Shown piece after piece: positions 8,672 to 16,511 of a stretch of 64,000 nucleotides of DNA. The DNA comes from Mycolicibacterium sp. YH-1. Its GTDB lineage: Bacteria; Actinomycetota; Actinomycetes; Mycobacteriales; Mycobacteriaceae. The position numbers were made by a program, and so were the translations under genes. The notes beneath the pieces are model-generated. The model saw only the letters and a list, made by a program, of their open reading frames with translations. It was not told the DNA's origin and made no database searches. Location: NCBI RefSeq assembly GCF_022557175.1, contig NZ_CP092915.1, forward strand, positions 62,001-126,000, written 5' to 3'. The stretch's first letter is position 1; the number at the start of each line of letters is the position of its first letter.

Positions 8672-10834
8672 TCAGTGGTGCCGGTTGGACCGCAACGCAA
8701 TGCCGTAGTCGTGCGCCAGTTCGGTGACCGTGTGACGCGAGACGCCGATCATCTCGGCGATCTCACCCAAACTGACTCCGCGGTCTTCGTAGAGTTCGAC
8801 GAACTGCTCCCGCGACAACGCGCCCCGCGCGCGGGCGCTCGCCCCGCCGGACGCTCGCCACTCCGTCGCGGTGAGATGCCGCGGTGCGGGATGGCTGTTG
8901 AGTACGTGGCGAACCCCGTCAATCGAACTGCTCATCTGCCGCGCGGCCTCACTCAATGACAGCGCTTCAACGGAGATGAGCCGGTGCAATTGGGCGAGCC
9001 TGTCCTCGGTCCAATCAGCGCTGGCGGGTGCCGTCGGGGTTAGGAGATCATTCGGCGGATGCCATTGCAGAGGCTCATGTTCCAGCCCGTGCACCGTCAG
9101 TAGCTCGCGAGCGCTTTCGTCAAGAGCGCGGACCAATTCAGGGGAGAGCGTCCTGGGTAGGTCGGCGAGCGCCGCAGCGAACACACGGCTCTGGACGGCG
9201 TGGGGGCATCGCCGGGCGGGTGAGCCGGTGATGCGTTGGTAGAGCCAGCAGCGGTGCAGTCGCGCCTTGACCGCCCGGCCCACTGGCGTGGCCGTGTCAC
9301 GGCAGATGGTGCGCCACTGGGAATGTGGGAGCAGGTGGGCATAGGGGATCGCGCGCCTGCGGTGGTAGTCGATGGGTCCGGGCGAGGCGTCGAGTTGGTC
9401 GGCGAGGTCGATGAGTGTCTCTGCGAGCACGCTCCAGTCCGCCCGCGCGTAGAGCATCTGCAGTACCCGTGACACTGCGGGGGCGTTGGTCACCGAGCCC
9501 AGCAGGGCACATGCCGTCGGTACGGGGATGCGGGATCCGGTCACGACGATCGTGACGCTCAGGGCTGACTGGAGCTGTTGGACGCCTACGCCTCCACCGC
9601 CAAGAGGAAGCGCCCACTCGGGCCACAGCAGGGCGGGCACGAATCGATGCGCGTTGGTCGACTTGCGCGGTCGACGAGGTTGGACCGCGGCGCAGCGGTA
9701 TCGCAGCTGGTCGATGGGCCCGAGGAACGGGGCGATCGAGGACAGCTGCACCCCAATGACCGGCGCACTGACCTCGCGGCTCCAGCCGATGTTGGATGCT
9801 GACACCGCGCGCCCACGATCTCGCATCGATGACATCAGCCACCGCAACTGATCGCCGCCGAGCGCAACGGTGTCACTGTCCAGAATGGGCATCGCCACGC
9901 ACGCGGCGACGGCAGCGGTGATCGCCGTGGTGGACCGCGTGAGAGCCCATGGCGGTGAGGGACTCGGCGAGGACACGTGGCTCGCGATGCGCCGCTCGTA
10001 GAGCTGCCACAGGTCGGCGGGCGACCTGGTTTCCAGGTCCGCTGGTTGGGCGTAACGCAGCACTCGTTGCCCGAGGGCGGAAAGGTCGCGCAGGAACCTC
10101 TGCCCGGACACCGGTGAGCCCGTGTAGATTCCGCCGGACGCAGCTGCCGCGTTAACGACGTCCAGTATCCGGCGCTGGAGGCGCACTGCGGGATGTTCGA
10201 TGCCGAGATCGATGACGGACGTGTCGGCCAGCCTCGTCTGGCAGCGGCGGGCATTGCGGCCGGCCGCAGTGATCGACCGCCGCGAGCAGAGAGCGGGATC
10301 GGGAACGAGGTCGCGCGGCAGGGGCTCCACTCGTTGCAGGCGCCCACACGCGGGGCACTCGTCGGCCAGCAGGCAGCAATGGATGGGGCACGCGAAGGCC
10401 CAACGCAGTCGCCACCACAGTCGCCATCGGCCCTCGCGTTCAGAAAGGCAAACGGGGCAGTAGCGGGATCCAGGCAGGCGTAGGCCATTGGCGAACGAGC
10501 CGTCGTGCCATGCCGTGGGAAGAAGCGACAGCAGCGTGAGCGACCGAAGCCTCTCCGTCGACACACCGGTGGCATGACTCAGTGATGCCAACTGTTCAGG
10601 GGTCAGCGCGAGGGGATGTTGCACCCGCCGGGGCACGCCGGCGGAACCATCGACGGGCCCGGTCAGGCCAACCGCCGCCAAGACGTCACCCCAGGCGGCA
10701 TCGGCCCGGCGACCCAGCGCCTCGAGCCAGGAATCCAAGCTCTCCTCGGCCAGCGGCTCCAGTCGGATCGGCAGCGTACGAGCCGGCGCGAACAGCACAC
10801 CAGAGTCGCCGCCCGATAGGGACGGATTGAACAC
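8672..10834 (-). CDS. tniQ: Second TniQ/TnsD-like target selector
   Basis: This is a 720-residue TniQ protein on the strand opposite tniQ1; GTG 10834 is the start that keeps the full TniQ opening. It shares the N-terminal pattern with tniQ1 (LPIRLEP...ESLDSWLEALG, RYCPVCL, AFACPIHCCLLADECPAC), so the zinc ribbon is complete. The C-terminus has a helix-turn-helix (SLGEIAEMIGVSRHTVTELAHDYGI) but no LysR-type extension. Two selectors in one element usually mean two targeting routes, for example chromosome homing versus plasmids; that is inference. The gene converges with tniQ1 and is divergent from xre, with an operator-like palindrome only 13 bases before its start. Confidence 0.85.
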   Translation of the reverse strand: MFNPSLSGGDSGVLFAPARTLPIRLEPLAEESLDSWLEALGRRADAAWGDVLAAVGLTGPVDGSAGVPRRVQHPLALTPEQLASLSHATGVSTERLRSLTLLSLLPTAWHDGSFANGLRLPGSRYCPVCLSEREGRWRLWWRLRWAFACPIHCCLLADECPACGRLQRVEPLPRDLVPDPALCSRRSITAAGRNARRCQTRLADTSVIDLGIEHPAVRLQRRILDVVNAAAASGGIYTGSPVSGQRFLRDLSALGQRVLRYAQPADLETRSPADLWQLYERRIASHVSSPSPSPPWALTRSTTAITAAVAACVAMPILDSDTVALGGDQLRWLMSSMRDRGRAVSASNIGWSREVSAPVIGVQLSSIAPFLGPIDQLRYRCAAVQPRRPRKSTNAHRFVPALLWPEWALPLGGGGVGVQQLQSALSVTIVVTGSRIPVPTACALLGSVTNAPAVSRVLQMLYARADWSVLAETLIDLADQLDASPGPIDYHRRRAIPYAHLLPHSQWRTICRDTATPVGRAVKARLHRCWLYQRITGSPARRCPHAVQSRVFAAALADLPRTLSPELVRALDESARELLTVHGLEHEPLQWHPPNDLLTPTAPASADWTEDRLAQLHRLISVEALSLSEAARQMSSSIDGVRHVLNSHPAPRHLTATEWRASGGASARARGALSREQFVELYEDRGVSLGEIAEMIGVSRHTVTELAHDYGIALRSNRHH

Positions 10835-10846
10835 ATATCCAGAATG

Positions 10847-10865
10847 CCCTACTAGTGGGGCAGAC
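10847..10865. promoter_or_regulatory. Palindromic operator-like site between tniQ2 and xre
   Basis: CCCTACTAGTGGGG at 10847-10860 is a near-perfect palindrome around ACTAGT, followed by CAGAC at 10861-10865, which itself pairs with GTCTG at 10873-10877. The site lies between two divergent genes and recurs upstream of tniQ1 (5802-5820) and in part, inverted, at 11320-11330. It is a good candidate for the binding site of the adjacent XRE protein, controlling itself and both tniQ genes. Confidence 0.55.
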
Positions 10866-10895
10866 TTCGTGCGTCTGGCAGTGGGTACTGGACTG

Positions 10896-11156
10896 GTGCC
10901 GACGCGCCCCAGTCAGAACGACCCCAAGCGCGTCGCCGCGTGGGAACGGCGCCGCCGCCTGGTGGGCACGCGGATCCAGGCGCTGCGCATCGACCGCGGC
11001 TTGACCCAGGAGCAGCTTGCGCTGCTGTCCGGCGTGTCGAGGAACGTGCTGATGGACGTCGAACACGGTCGGCGGGGAATCCTGCACGAACGGCTCTTCG
11101 ACATCGCCAAGGCCTTGGGTGTCTCCGCCGCCGAGCTCCTGGAGGGCATCCGATAA
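10896..11156 (+). CDS. XRE-family transcriptional regulator
   Basis: This is an 86-residue protein that is essentially one Cro/C1-type helix-turn-helix: IQALRIDRGLTQEQLALLSGVS...VEHGRRG...IAKALGVSAAELL. GTG 10896 is chosen because the segment from here aligns with the start of tniQ1 in protein (VPTRPSQNDPKRVAAW versus MPTYPRQNSPDRVASW) and in distance from the operator motif; TTG 10827 and GTG 10869 are in the same frame. It is likely a repressor of the tniQ genes and of itself. Its location inside the Tn7-like module suggests it sets transposition frequency or the choice of selector. Confidence 0.8.
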   Translation: MPTRPSQNDPKRVAAWERRRRLVGTRIQALRIDRGLTQEQLALLSGVSRNVLMDVEHGRRGILHERLFDIAKALGVSAAELLEGIR

Positions 11157-11319
11157 CTCGAACGCATCGCTGGGTCGACCCTAGCCAGGAGGTGCGTGTG
11201 TCCGCACGGTGTGGCCGCACACAGCGGGGTGCAATGCGTCCGGTCTGCGACACCAAGGGCGGTCCGATTCCGGCTCCCGTGACGTGTGTGGCCACCGCAA
11301 GTTATCCATTGTTCGTTGA

Positions 11320-11330
11320 CCCACTAGTAG
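11320..11330 (-). promoter_or_regulatory. Third copy of the ACTAGT operator core
   Basis: Read on the minus strand, CTACTAGTGGG is identical over 11 bases to 10849-10859. It lies 164 bases after the xre stop. It may be an operator of a lost gene or of the small ORF at 11355. Confidence 0.35.
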
Positions 11331-11354
11331 TACGTTGGTGGGAGGCGTCCGGGA

Positions 11355-11549
11355 GTGGCCAATCCGAAGTGCCCCGCCGTGGGCCGCGCAGGAGGCGCGT
11401 ATTGCAAGCGCCAGCAGACGCCATCTTGCCCTCCCGGACGCCCCGCATCGCTGATGCGAGGTGCGCCGACACCGCGTCGCCCCGAGGCCCTCATGCCGCG
11501 CTTGTCTGTCGATGATCACCGACTCCTCGACGGTGCAAGCCTCACCTAG
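11355..11549 (+). CDS. Possible small cysteine-containing protein, perhaps a remnant
   Basis: A 64-residue frame starts at GTG 11355 with GGGAGG about 11 bases upstream and the operator core about 25 bases upstream. Its beginning (ANPKCPAVGRAGGAYCKR) recalls short Cys-rich phage or plasmid proteins, but the second half is low-complexity. It is either a truncated gene or chance. Low confidence. Confidence 0.2.
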   Translation: MANPKCPAVGRAGGAYCKRQQTPSCPPGRPASLMRGAPTPRRPEALMPRLSVDDHRLLDGASLT

Positions 11550-12139
11550 AGCGCACGCGTTGCCGTCGGGGGCGCCGCCGAGCCCGTGGACGATGGCCTG
11601 CCGCTTGGTCGACTCGAAAGTGCCGACGAAACCTGGCAAGGTCGACGGTGCCGCGTTCTGTGAGAATGATCCTCACCCCTCTTCACGCGAGCCAGCACCT
11701 TGGGAGTCTCTCGGTCGAGCCCCACCACCGGCGCGGTCAACTCCGGACCGTCGGTCCGGGTGCACTCAGTCCCTCCGACCATCAGCAGGTCGAGCTGTTC
11801 ACCGCGGTGGCGGATCAACGATGCGAACCTGCCTGCGTGTCGGAGTTTGAGCAACGATGAGACCCGCTTCGGCGCAGGCCTGGATACCACCGACCGCTTC
11901 CGGATCTGTAGGCCAATCACGTTGGCCTGCACTGTCGAACAATGCCACCGCTGCCGCGCTGTCGGCCTTTGCTCGCCGGAGTTTCGGTAGCCAAGCGATG
12001 CACACCGAACCGGCTGACCACGACGACGGAATGGTTGCGAAACCGTGGCGTCACATGCAGTCTTGTGCGGGATACCGAAACCGGTTGCAGTCCGGCATTG
12101 ACCACACGCTCGGGCTTCCACCGATGATGCATCTTCGTA

Positions 12140-12388
12140 TCAGTGATATCGCTTGATAGGTGCCTGTGAGTTCCAAAGTCGCCGCCGGGCTGCCGCCCGA
12201 TCGGAAGGCACTGGCCGGCGGAACGAAGACATGCAGCACTTTGCTGGCGAACCAGCTTCCCAGGTACTTGCCTCGGACGGGTCGATGAACTGTTCGGAAT
12301 GTTCGACCGACTTTGCTAACTCCGCAAGGGCGGGTGTGATTTCTGGCACGCGTAGCGCAACGACGTTGGTGTTCAACAGGATGTTCAC
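12140..12388 (-). pseudogene. Truncated VapC/FitB-type PIN toxin
   Basis: The first 35 residues resemble mycobacterial VapC toxins (VNILLNTNVVALRVPE...ELAKSVEHSEQF), starting at a GTG that overlaps the antitoxin stop (GTGA). The first catalytic Asp of the PIN domain (normally LDTN) is replaced by Asn, and the central part of the domain is missing: the frame runs on into unrelated residues, while pieces resembling the VapC C-terminus lie in another frame. A ribonuclease function is therefore very unlikely. The gene order antitoxin-toxin is that of an intact fitAB/vapBC operon. Confidence 0.6.
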
Positions 12389-12711
12389 GACGACTCCTCG
12401 CCCTCCCAGCCTGCAAGCTCGGCATCGGGTAGAAGCTCGTCAAAGTCTGCGGGGATGGACAGGTTCGGTAGTTGCCCAAACGTCCGCGGGGCCGGGGTGG
12501 TCGGCACCGAGCCGAGGCGTTCGGGCTCGAACTCGATGTCATGGCCGCTGTCGGCGGCGAGGACTACCGACATGGGGACATCTTCACCCGACAAAGCATC
12601 CGCCAGGATCGCGCGGGCTTCGGCTTCGACGGAGTGACGGTGACGTGCGGCGCGCGCTCGCAGTGCGGCCTTAGTCCCCTCGGGTAGGTTGCGGATCACG
12701 AGCTGCTCCAC
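12385..12711 (-). CDS. FitA/VapB-type antitoxin
   Basis: This 108-residue protein (GTG 12711) begins with a ribbon-helix-helix DNA-binding region, EQLVIRNLPEGTKAALRARA...SVEAEARAILADAL, typical of FitA and plant-inc-like VapB antitoxins. The rest is acidic (many Asp and Glu), as expected for the toxin-binding tail. It would repress its own promoter and neutralise the PIN toxin encoded next. As the toxin is broken, the antitoxin may be a relic or may act against a related toxin elsewhere. Longer upstream starts in frame are less likely because homology begins at this GTG. Confidence 0.65.
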   Translation of the reverse strand: MEQLVIRNLPEGTKAALRARAARHRHSVEAEARAILADALSGEDVPMSVVLAADSGHDIEFEPERLGSVPTTPAPRTFGQLPNLSIPADFDELLPDAELAGWEGEESS

Positions 12712-12736
12712 ACGAGCGACGATATCAGCCGACGCT

Positions 12737-12846
12737 ATGGCTGACGGGGAACTCCTACGTTTGGTGATTGAGAACAAAGTCCGCCGCGATCCCAATGTAA
12801 TTGAGCAGGTCACGGGTTACCGAGATCGATTGCAGAAGCGAGTTAC
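12737..12846 (+). pseudogene. Possible fragment of a PD-(D/E)XK nuclease-like gene
   Basis: The short frame LLRLVIENKV...VIEQVTGYRDRL recalls the ExK core and following helix of PD-(D/E)XK nucleases. It has no N-terminal part and no continuation, so if real it is only a relic between the antitoxin and the DUF2510 gene. Low confidence. Confidence 0.2.
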
Positions 12847-12949
12847 CGGTCCGGTACGCGCGTGTATTCGACGAGCGCGGGAAGAGCCCGAACGGCATCA
12901 ACAAGGCGGCAGCTACGAGTTGCCAAGACGGGAAGATGGGACGCCAGCG

Positions 12950-13375
12950 ATGTCAGCACCGGGGTGGTATCCAGATCCTCAGTATCCCGGCTCGCTCGTC
13001 TACTGGGATGGCAGCCGATGGACGGGACATCGCCAGCCGACGGTGTCCCCGCACAAACGCAACGTGACTACCTGGTTGGTTCTCGGCGTCGCCGGCGCGG
13101 TCATTCTCGTCATCGCAATCATCGGGATCTCGACGCACGGCTTCAAGAACATGAACGACTACAACGCTGGCTACAACAGCGTCACGGAGAATCCATCATC
13201 GACACGGCGCCTCGACGCGGCCGGTGGACTCAACCGGTTCGGGGTTTGCATGAACTACTTAACGATGGCGAATTCGGGTTCTGATCGAGACGACTATGGC
13301 TACGAAGATTTCCTAAGTGGCTGTTACGACGGGCTCGATAAGGTGCTAGGGCCGGGCCCGCATGGGATTTCGTGA
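12950..13375 (+). CDS. DUF2510 membrane protein
   Basis: Started at ATG 12950 this is a 141-residue protein. Residues 1-30 form a DUF2510 motif (PGWYPDP...LVYWDGSRWTGH), common in actinobacterial membrane proteins. It is followed by one transmembrane segment near residues 44-62 (WLVLGVAGAVILVIAIIGI) and an exported domain with two Cys. The frame is open far upstream, but DUF2510 proteins start just before this motif. Function is unknown; such proteins are usually single-pass envelope proteins. It is followed closely by another exported protein gene. Confidence 0.65.
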   Translation: MSAPGWYPDPQYPGSLVYWDGSRWTGHRQPTVSPHKRNVTTWLVLGVAGAVILVIAIIGISTHGFKNMNDYNAGYNSVTENPSSTRRLDAAGGLNRFGVCMNYLTMANSGSDRDDYGYEDFLSGCYDGLDKVLGPGPHGIS

Positions 13376-13478
13376 GGGTGTGAAACCAATTCACGGCCGG
13401 GCGCATGCGATATCGCGCCGTTGCTCGGCTCTGTGCGAGAGGATTCAGACAAGCGCCAGCTCGACGAGAGGGGACGAC

Positions 13479-13982
13479 GTGACCTGGCCAGGTACGAGGA
13501 AGCGTGCTATCCATCCGTGGAAGACAGTCCGCGCAGTAGGTCTGGCGTGGATCATGGCTCTGGGGCTACTCATTGGGGGCGTTGCCGCTGACTGGATACC
13601 CGGTAAAGCTCAAGCGGCGCCGAGCGATTGGATCGCTGCGATGTGTGCGGATGCGCGGTTTACCAAAGATCCGAACGCCAGTTTTCCGCGCTACGCAGAA
13701 TCGTCAGGACGTTGTGATCTTCTTGGGCCGGAGAGTGTCGATGACAACGTGACGATGTTCCTGGGCCTCTACTCATCAGCGGCCGACAGAGACAAAGAGA
13801 TTGCAGACTTCGGCAGACTGATGTTCCCAGTTTTGGCATACGCGACCAAAGACTCCGCAGACGGAAGTCTGTGGCTGGCATTCGCACAGGCCTACACTGA
13901 AACGCCCGCTCAGCTGGCACACTCAGTCTCCGACAGCTACATCGCCCGGCTCGGGCAGTTCGGATTCTCTGTCCGTGCGTGA
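13479..13982 (+). CDS. Exported or membrane-anchored hypothetical protein (DUF732-like)
   Basis: This 167-residue protein starts at GTG 13479, about six bases after a GAGAGGGG ribosome-binding site. It has a basic N-terminus, a hydrophobic segment (VGLAWIMALGLLIGGVAAD) and an Ala-rich possible cleavage site (AQAAPS), then a soluble domain with two Cys. The size and layout resemble small exported mycobacterial proteins such as the DUF732 group, but I do not recognise it firmly. The end overlaps the next frame by 8 bases. Confidence 0.5.
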   Translation: MTWPGTRKRAIHPWKTVRAVGLAWIMALGLLIGGVAADWIPGKAQAAPSDWIAAMCADARFTKDPNASFPRYAESSGRCDLLGPESVDDNVTMFLGLYSSAADRDKEIADFGRLMFPVLAYATKDSADGSLWLAFAQAYTETPAQLAHSVSDSYIARLGQFGFSVRA

Positions 13983-14355
13983 CCGCAGGTCAGCATCTCA
14001 ATCAGCCGTGAATCACTTCTGTGTTCGCTCCGATAACGCCACCGTGGAAATATGGTCTGGAAAACGTATCCAACATGGCGACGAAGCCCGCAGCCCCTGG
14101 CAAAGAGCACTGAAAGCCGAACTACGACATGCTTTTTCGCTGCTAGACATACCGGCCGCCGCGCTGCTAGCTGGGCACTACAACAGCACCAGCCCGATTG
14201 TGACAGACACAGAAAACAGTCTGTTCACCAACGTGGGCGAGACCATGCCGCGCGCATTCACTGCATTGCGTTTCGAGCGGGGCACCGGCATTCCCCCGTC
14301 GCCGCCGACCCCCATTGAATTGATCAGCGGCAATCGGACCCGGAAAGTGCGGTAG
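13975..14355 (+). CDS. Hypothetical protein
   Basis: A 126-residue frame begins at GTG 13975, overlapping the previous gene by 8 bases. Its composition is balanced (WQRALKAELRHAF, ALLAGHYNSTSPIVTDTEN), more like a real protein than a shadow. No domain or signal peptide is recognised. Overlap with the exported protein suggests co-translation. Moderate to low confidence. Confidence 0.35.
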   Translation: MRDRRSASQSAVNHFCVRSDNATVEIWSGKRIQHGDEARSPWQRALKAELRHAFSLLDIPAAALLAGHYNSTSPIVTDTENSLFTNVGETMPRAFTALRFERGTGIPPSPPTPIELISGNRTRKVR

Positions 14356-14528
14356 CCGCCGCAAGCCGCCGCTGACGCAGAGCTGTACCTGTAGACGGCC
14401 CAGAACTCGCGGATCGGACAGCGGGAAGCCCTGGCCGGATATGGCCAAATGGCCGCCCGGGCGACAGTGGCCCCGATAGCCTCGGAGCGCCCCAAGGCAG
14501 GGCGACGCGCAGAGAGAGGTGGCCCAAG

Positions 14529-14891
14529 GTGGAGGACAGCACGTCCCACGACGATGACGACCTGCACCTCCGGTACAGCCTCTTCTGCGAGCTGGAAGCC
14601 GCCATCGCGGACATCGAACTCGAGGACCTCACCCGCGAACAACTCAACGCACTCCTCGACGCATTCGACCGCATGGCACACAACCCCGATGAACAGGACC
14701 GATCGAACGTCATCGACTACCCGCACCGCTTCTCGCCACGTGGCACGCGTGACGGCTGGGCGATATTCAAGGACAAGGTCCGATGCGAACGAGAACGCAT
14801 CGGACAACTAATCGGCGCCGAACCAGCGCGGCCACTGCCGTCAAACGTGACGCCAATCGGTGAACGCCGGGGCGCAGACGCGCCGTTGTAG
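14529..14891 (+). CDS. Small acidic hypothetical protein
   Basis: This 120-residue protein (GTG 14529 after AAGG) is acidic, with helices rich in Glu, Asp and Leu (LELEAAIADIELEDLT-like region near residues 20-40). No Cys pairs, membrane segment or known fold is seen. It stands alone before the promoter of the HTH cassette. It may be a phage- or plasmid-type accessory protein; function unknown. Confidence 0.45.
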   Translation: MEDSTSHDDDDLHLRYSLFCELEAAIADIELEDLTREQLNALLDAFDRMAHNPDEQDRSNVIDYPHRFSPRGTRDGWAIFKDKVRCERERIGQLIGAEPARPLPSNVTPIGERRGADAPL

Positions 14892-14992
14892 ACCTCGCGT
14901 CGACGCCAGCCGCCGCGGGCGGCCGTCCAACGATTCTTGACGGCAATTGAACGCTCGAAATCACTGGACGCGAGGTCGCAGCGGCAATTGAC

Positions 14993-15061
14993 TTGACGCT
15001 GACGGTGTGCGGGCCTAGCCTTGGCCGTGACATCTGTGACATCTATGGCATCTGTGACGGT
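14993..15061 (+). promoter_or_regulatory. Promoter with four tandem 9-bp repeats
   Basis: A sigma-70-like promoter is visible: TTGACG (14993-14998), 17-bp spacer, TAGCCT (15016-15021). Immediately after, four tandem 9-mers run from 15026 to 15061: CGTGACATC, TGTGACATC, TATGGCATC, TGTGACGGT. They cover the expected transcription start and end 5 bases before the ATG of the HTH gene. This is a likely autoregulatory operator. Confidence 0.55.
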
Positions 15062-15066
15062 GAATC

Positions 15067-15465
15067 ATGCAAACGCTCGAAACTTCACAAATACCCGCTG
15101 ACCAGCTCGAAGCCCTCGATAACTTCGCCAAGTCCCAAGCGGGCGCCGAACTGCGCGATGTGTTGCTCCACCTCAGCCAATGCGTCCGCGACGGCGCGGC
15201 ATTCGCCGTCATCGACCAAGACGCCGTACTCACCCCACAAGAAGCGGCCGAACGCCTCGGCATGAGCCGCTCGCACCTATACAAGCTCCTCGATAAAGGC
15301 GAAATCGTGTTCCATCGCGTCGGCCGCGATCGCCGCATCTACGCGCGCGACCTGCTCATCTTCGAGGCACAACGTCACCGCGACCGCCGCGAACTCGCCG
15401 AACGCTTCGCCCACCAAGACGCCACCCGCGCCGGCGCAATCGCAGAGATCGCCGATCTTCTCTGA
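15067..15465 (+). CDS. Excisionase/MerR-type HTH protein, possible antitoxin
   Basis: This 132-residue protein has a central winged-helix of the excisionase (helix_turn_helix_17) type at residues about 55-105: VLTPQEAAERLGMSRSHLYKLL...FHRVGRDRRIYARDL. The N-terminal 50 residues are helical and the C-terminus is charged. It is preceded by a promoter whose start region is covered by tandem 9-bp repeats, suggesting autoregulation. The next gene follows after 32 bases. HTH genes of this type often act as antitoxins paired with a downstream toxin in actinobacteria; that role is inferred. Confidence 0.7.
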   Translation: MQTLETSQIPADQLEALDNFAKSQAGAELRDVLLHLSQCVRDGAAFAVIDQDAVLTPQEAAERLGMSRSHLYKLLDKGEIVFHRVGRDRRIYARDLLIFEAQRHRDRRELAERFAHQDATRAGAIAEIADLL

Positions 15466-15497
15466 GAGCCCGCTGAGCGGATTGGCATCATGGGTGC

Positions 15498-16511
15498 GTG
15501 CACAGCCGCCGAGCCCGCCCGACACTGCGAGTACTCGCCGAGGACCTCACCGACGGATGGGAGTCGGTGTACGAGGCGCGCCTCATCACGGAGGGCCGGT
15601 TCGACGAGCTGCATCCACTCGCTGAGCTGCCACATCCGATCGTGCTCAAAGCCGCACAGTCCGTCGGTCAAGACCCGGCCGACGACAACGTCGTCGGCCT
15701 GATCCGATCAAGCACGGTCATACGGCTACTCGAGGTCAAATCCTCGCAATGGCGCGGCGGCATCTGGGAAGACCAAGCCACCGGAGTGAACTGGCTCATC
15801 GTGGCCGGAATCGCCAAGGGCAACCACCAAGACTTCGACGACTTCTACCAACGCGTCGCCCGCGAAAACACCGGAGGAGACCCGCAGCGGTGGCTGCCCA
15901 CCGCCGCCGACACACGACTACTCAAACAAGAAACCGCGGCCCGGCTCCAAACACAATGGGAACTCGACGTTCAACACCACGTCCTCACCGGCCTGCGTCA
16001 GATACACAACGGCGGGTCAACAACATTCACCGTGGACTACCCCGTGCCCGGACAAGGACATCTCGCTGAAATCCGCCTCAGCATGGAACCGATTCGCGAC
16101 CACGAAACCGACTATCTAGCAGACGAATTTGATGTCGAAGTGATCCCCGTAGCCGCACAACGAAGCAGCAACCTGGTGTGGCAGTTGACCATCCGCGTAC
16201 TCGTGGCGTTGCATCCGCCAGAACAAGCCTGGGACCGCTTCAAAGACACCTACACGACCATCGCCGAACCCGGCACCTGGACCGAACGGATCATCGACCT
16301 GCAGGACGCAGTCGCCGACGGAGTACTCATCAAATCCCAACCCGGCAGCCACAAGCACTACAGCCACCTCAAACACCTCGCCGGCAGCACTATTGAAGGC
16401 CGGGGCATCCGAGGCCTATGCGGCGTGTTCTTCGTGCCATGCCAAGACCACGAAGCCTTACCCATGTGTCCCGAATGCCAGCAACGCTGGACCGCTGTCG
16501 GCACCTACTAA
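15498..16511 (+). CDS. Putative toxin-like protein with DUF3039-like zinc ribbon
   Basis: This 337-residue protein starts at GTG 15498. Residues about 75-120 (VIRLLEVKSSQWRGGIW...WLIVAGIAKGNHQD) resemble RelE/HigB-like or phage Gp49-like sequences. The last 50 residues (HYSHLKHLAG...GLCGVFFVP...CPECQQRW) resemble DUF3039, a putative zinc-binding domain. Between them is a domain I do not recognise. With the HTH gene 32 bases upstream this looks like a two-gene antitoxin-toxin cassette, but phage regulation is equally possible. The toxin assignment rests on pattern and context only. Confidence 0.5.
   Translation: MHSRRARPTLRVLAEDLTDGWESVYEARLITEGRFDELHPLAELPHPIVLKAAQSVGQDPADDNVVGLIRSSTVIRLLEVKSSQWRGGIWEDQATGVNWLIVAGIAKGNHQDFDDFYQRVARENTGGDPQRWLPTAADTRLLKQETAARLQTQWELDVQHHVLTGLRQIHNGGSTTFTVDYPVPGQGHLAEIRLSMEPIRDHETDYLADEFDVEVIPVAAQRSSNLVWQLTIRVLVALHPPEQAWDRFKDTYTTIAEPGTWTERIIDLQDAVADGVLIKSQPGSHKHYSHLKHLAGSTIEGRGIRGLCGVFFVPCQDHEALPMCPECQQRWTAVGTY

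Larger units (their letters stand above)
11157..12139. other. Mostly gene-free stretch after xre
   Basis: Apart from a partial operator copy at 11320-11330 and a doubtful small ORF at 11355-11549, I see nothing convincing. Several open frames exist on both strands because of high GC, but they are basic, proline- and arginine-rich and match nothing I know. This may be a decayed cargo gene or the inner flank of a transposon end. Confidence 0.35.

Noticed and set aside
11546..12121. Minus-strand frame of 191 residues
   Set aside because: Basic, with no domain and no start signal; typical of chance frames in GC-rich DNA.
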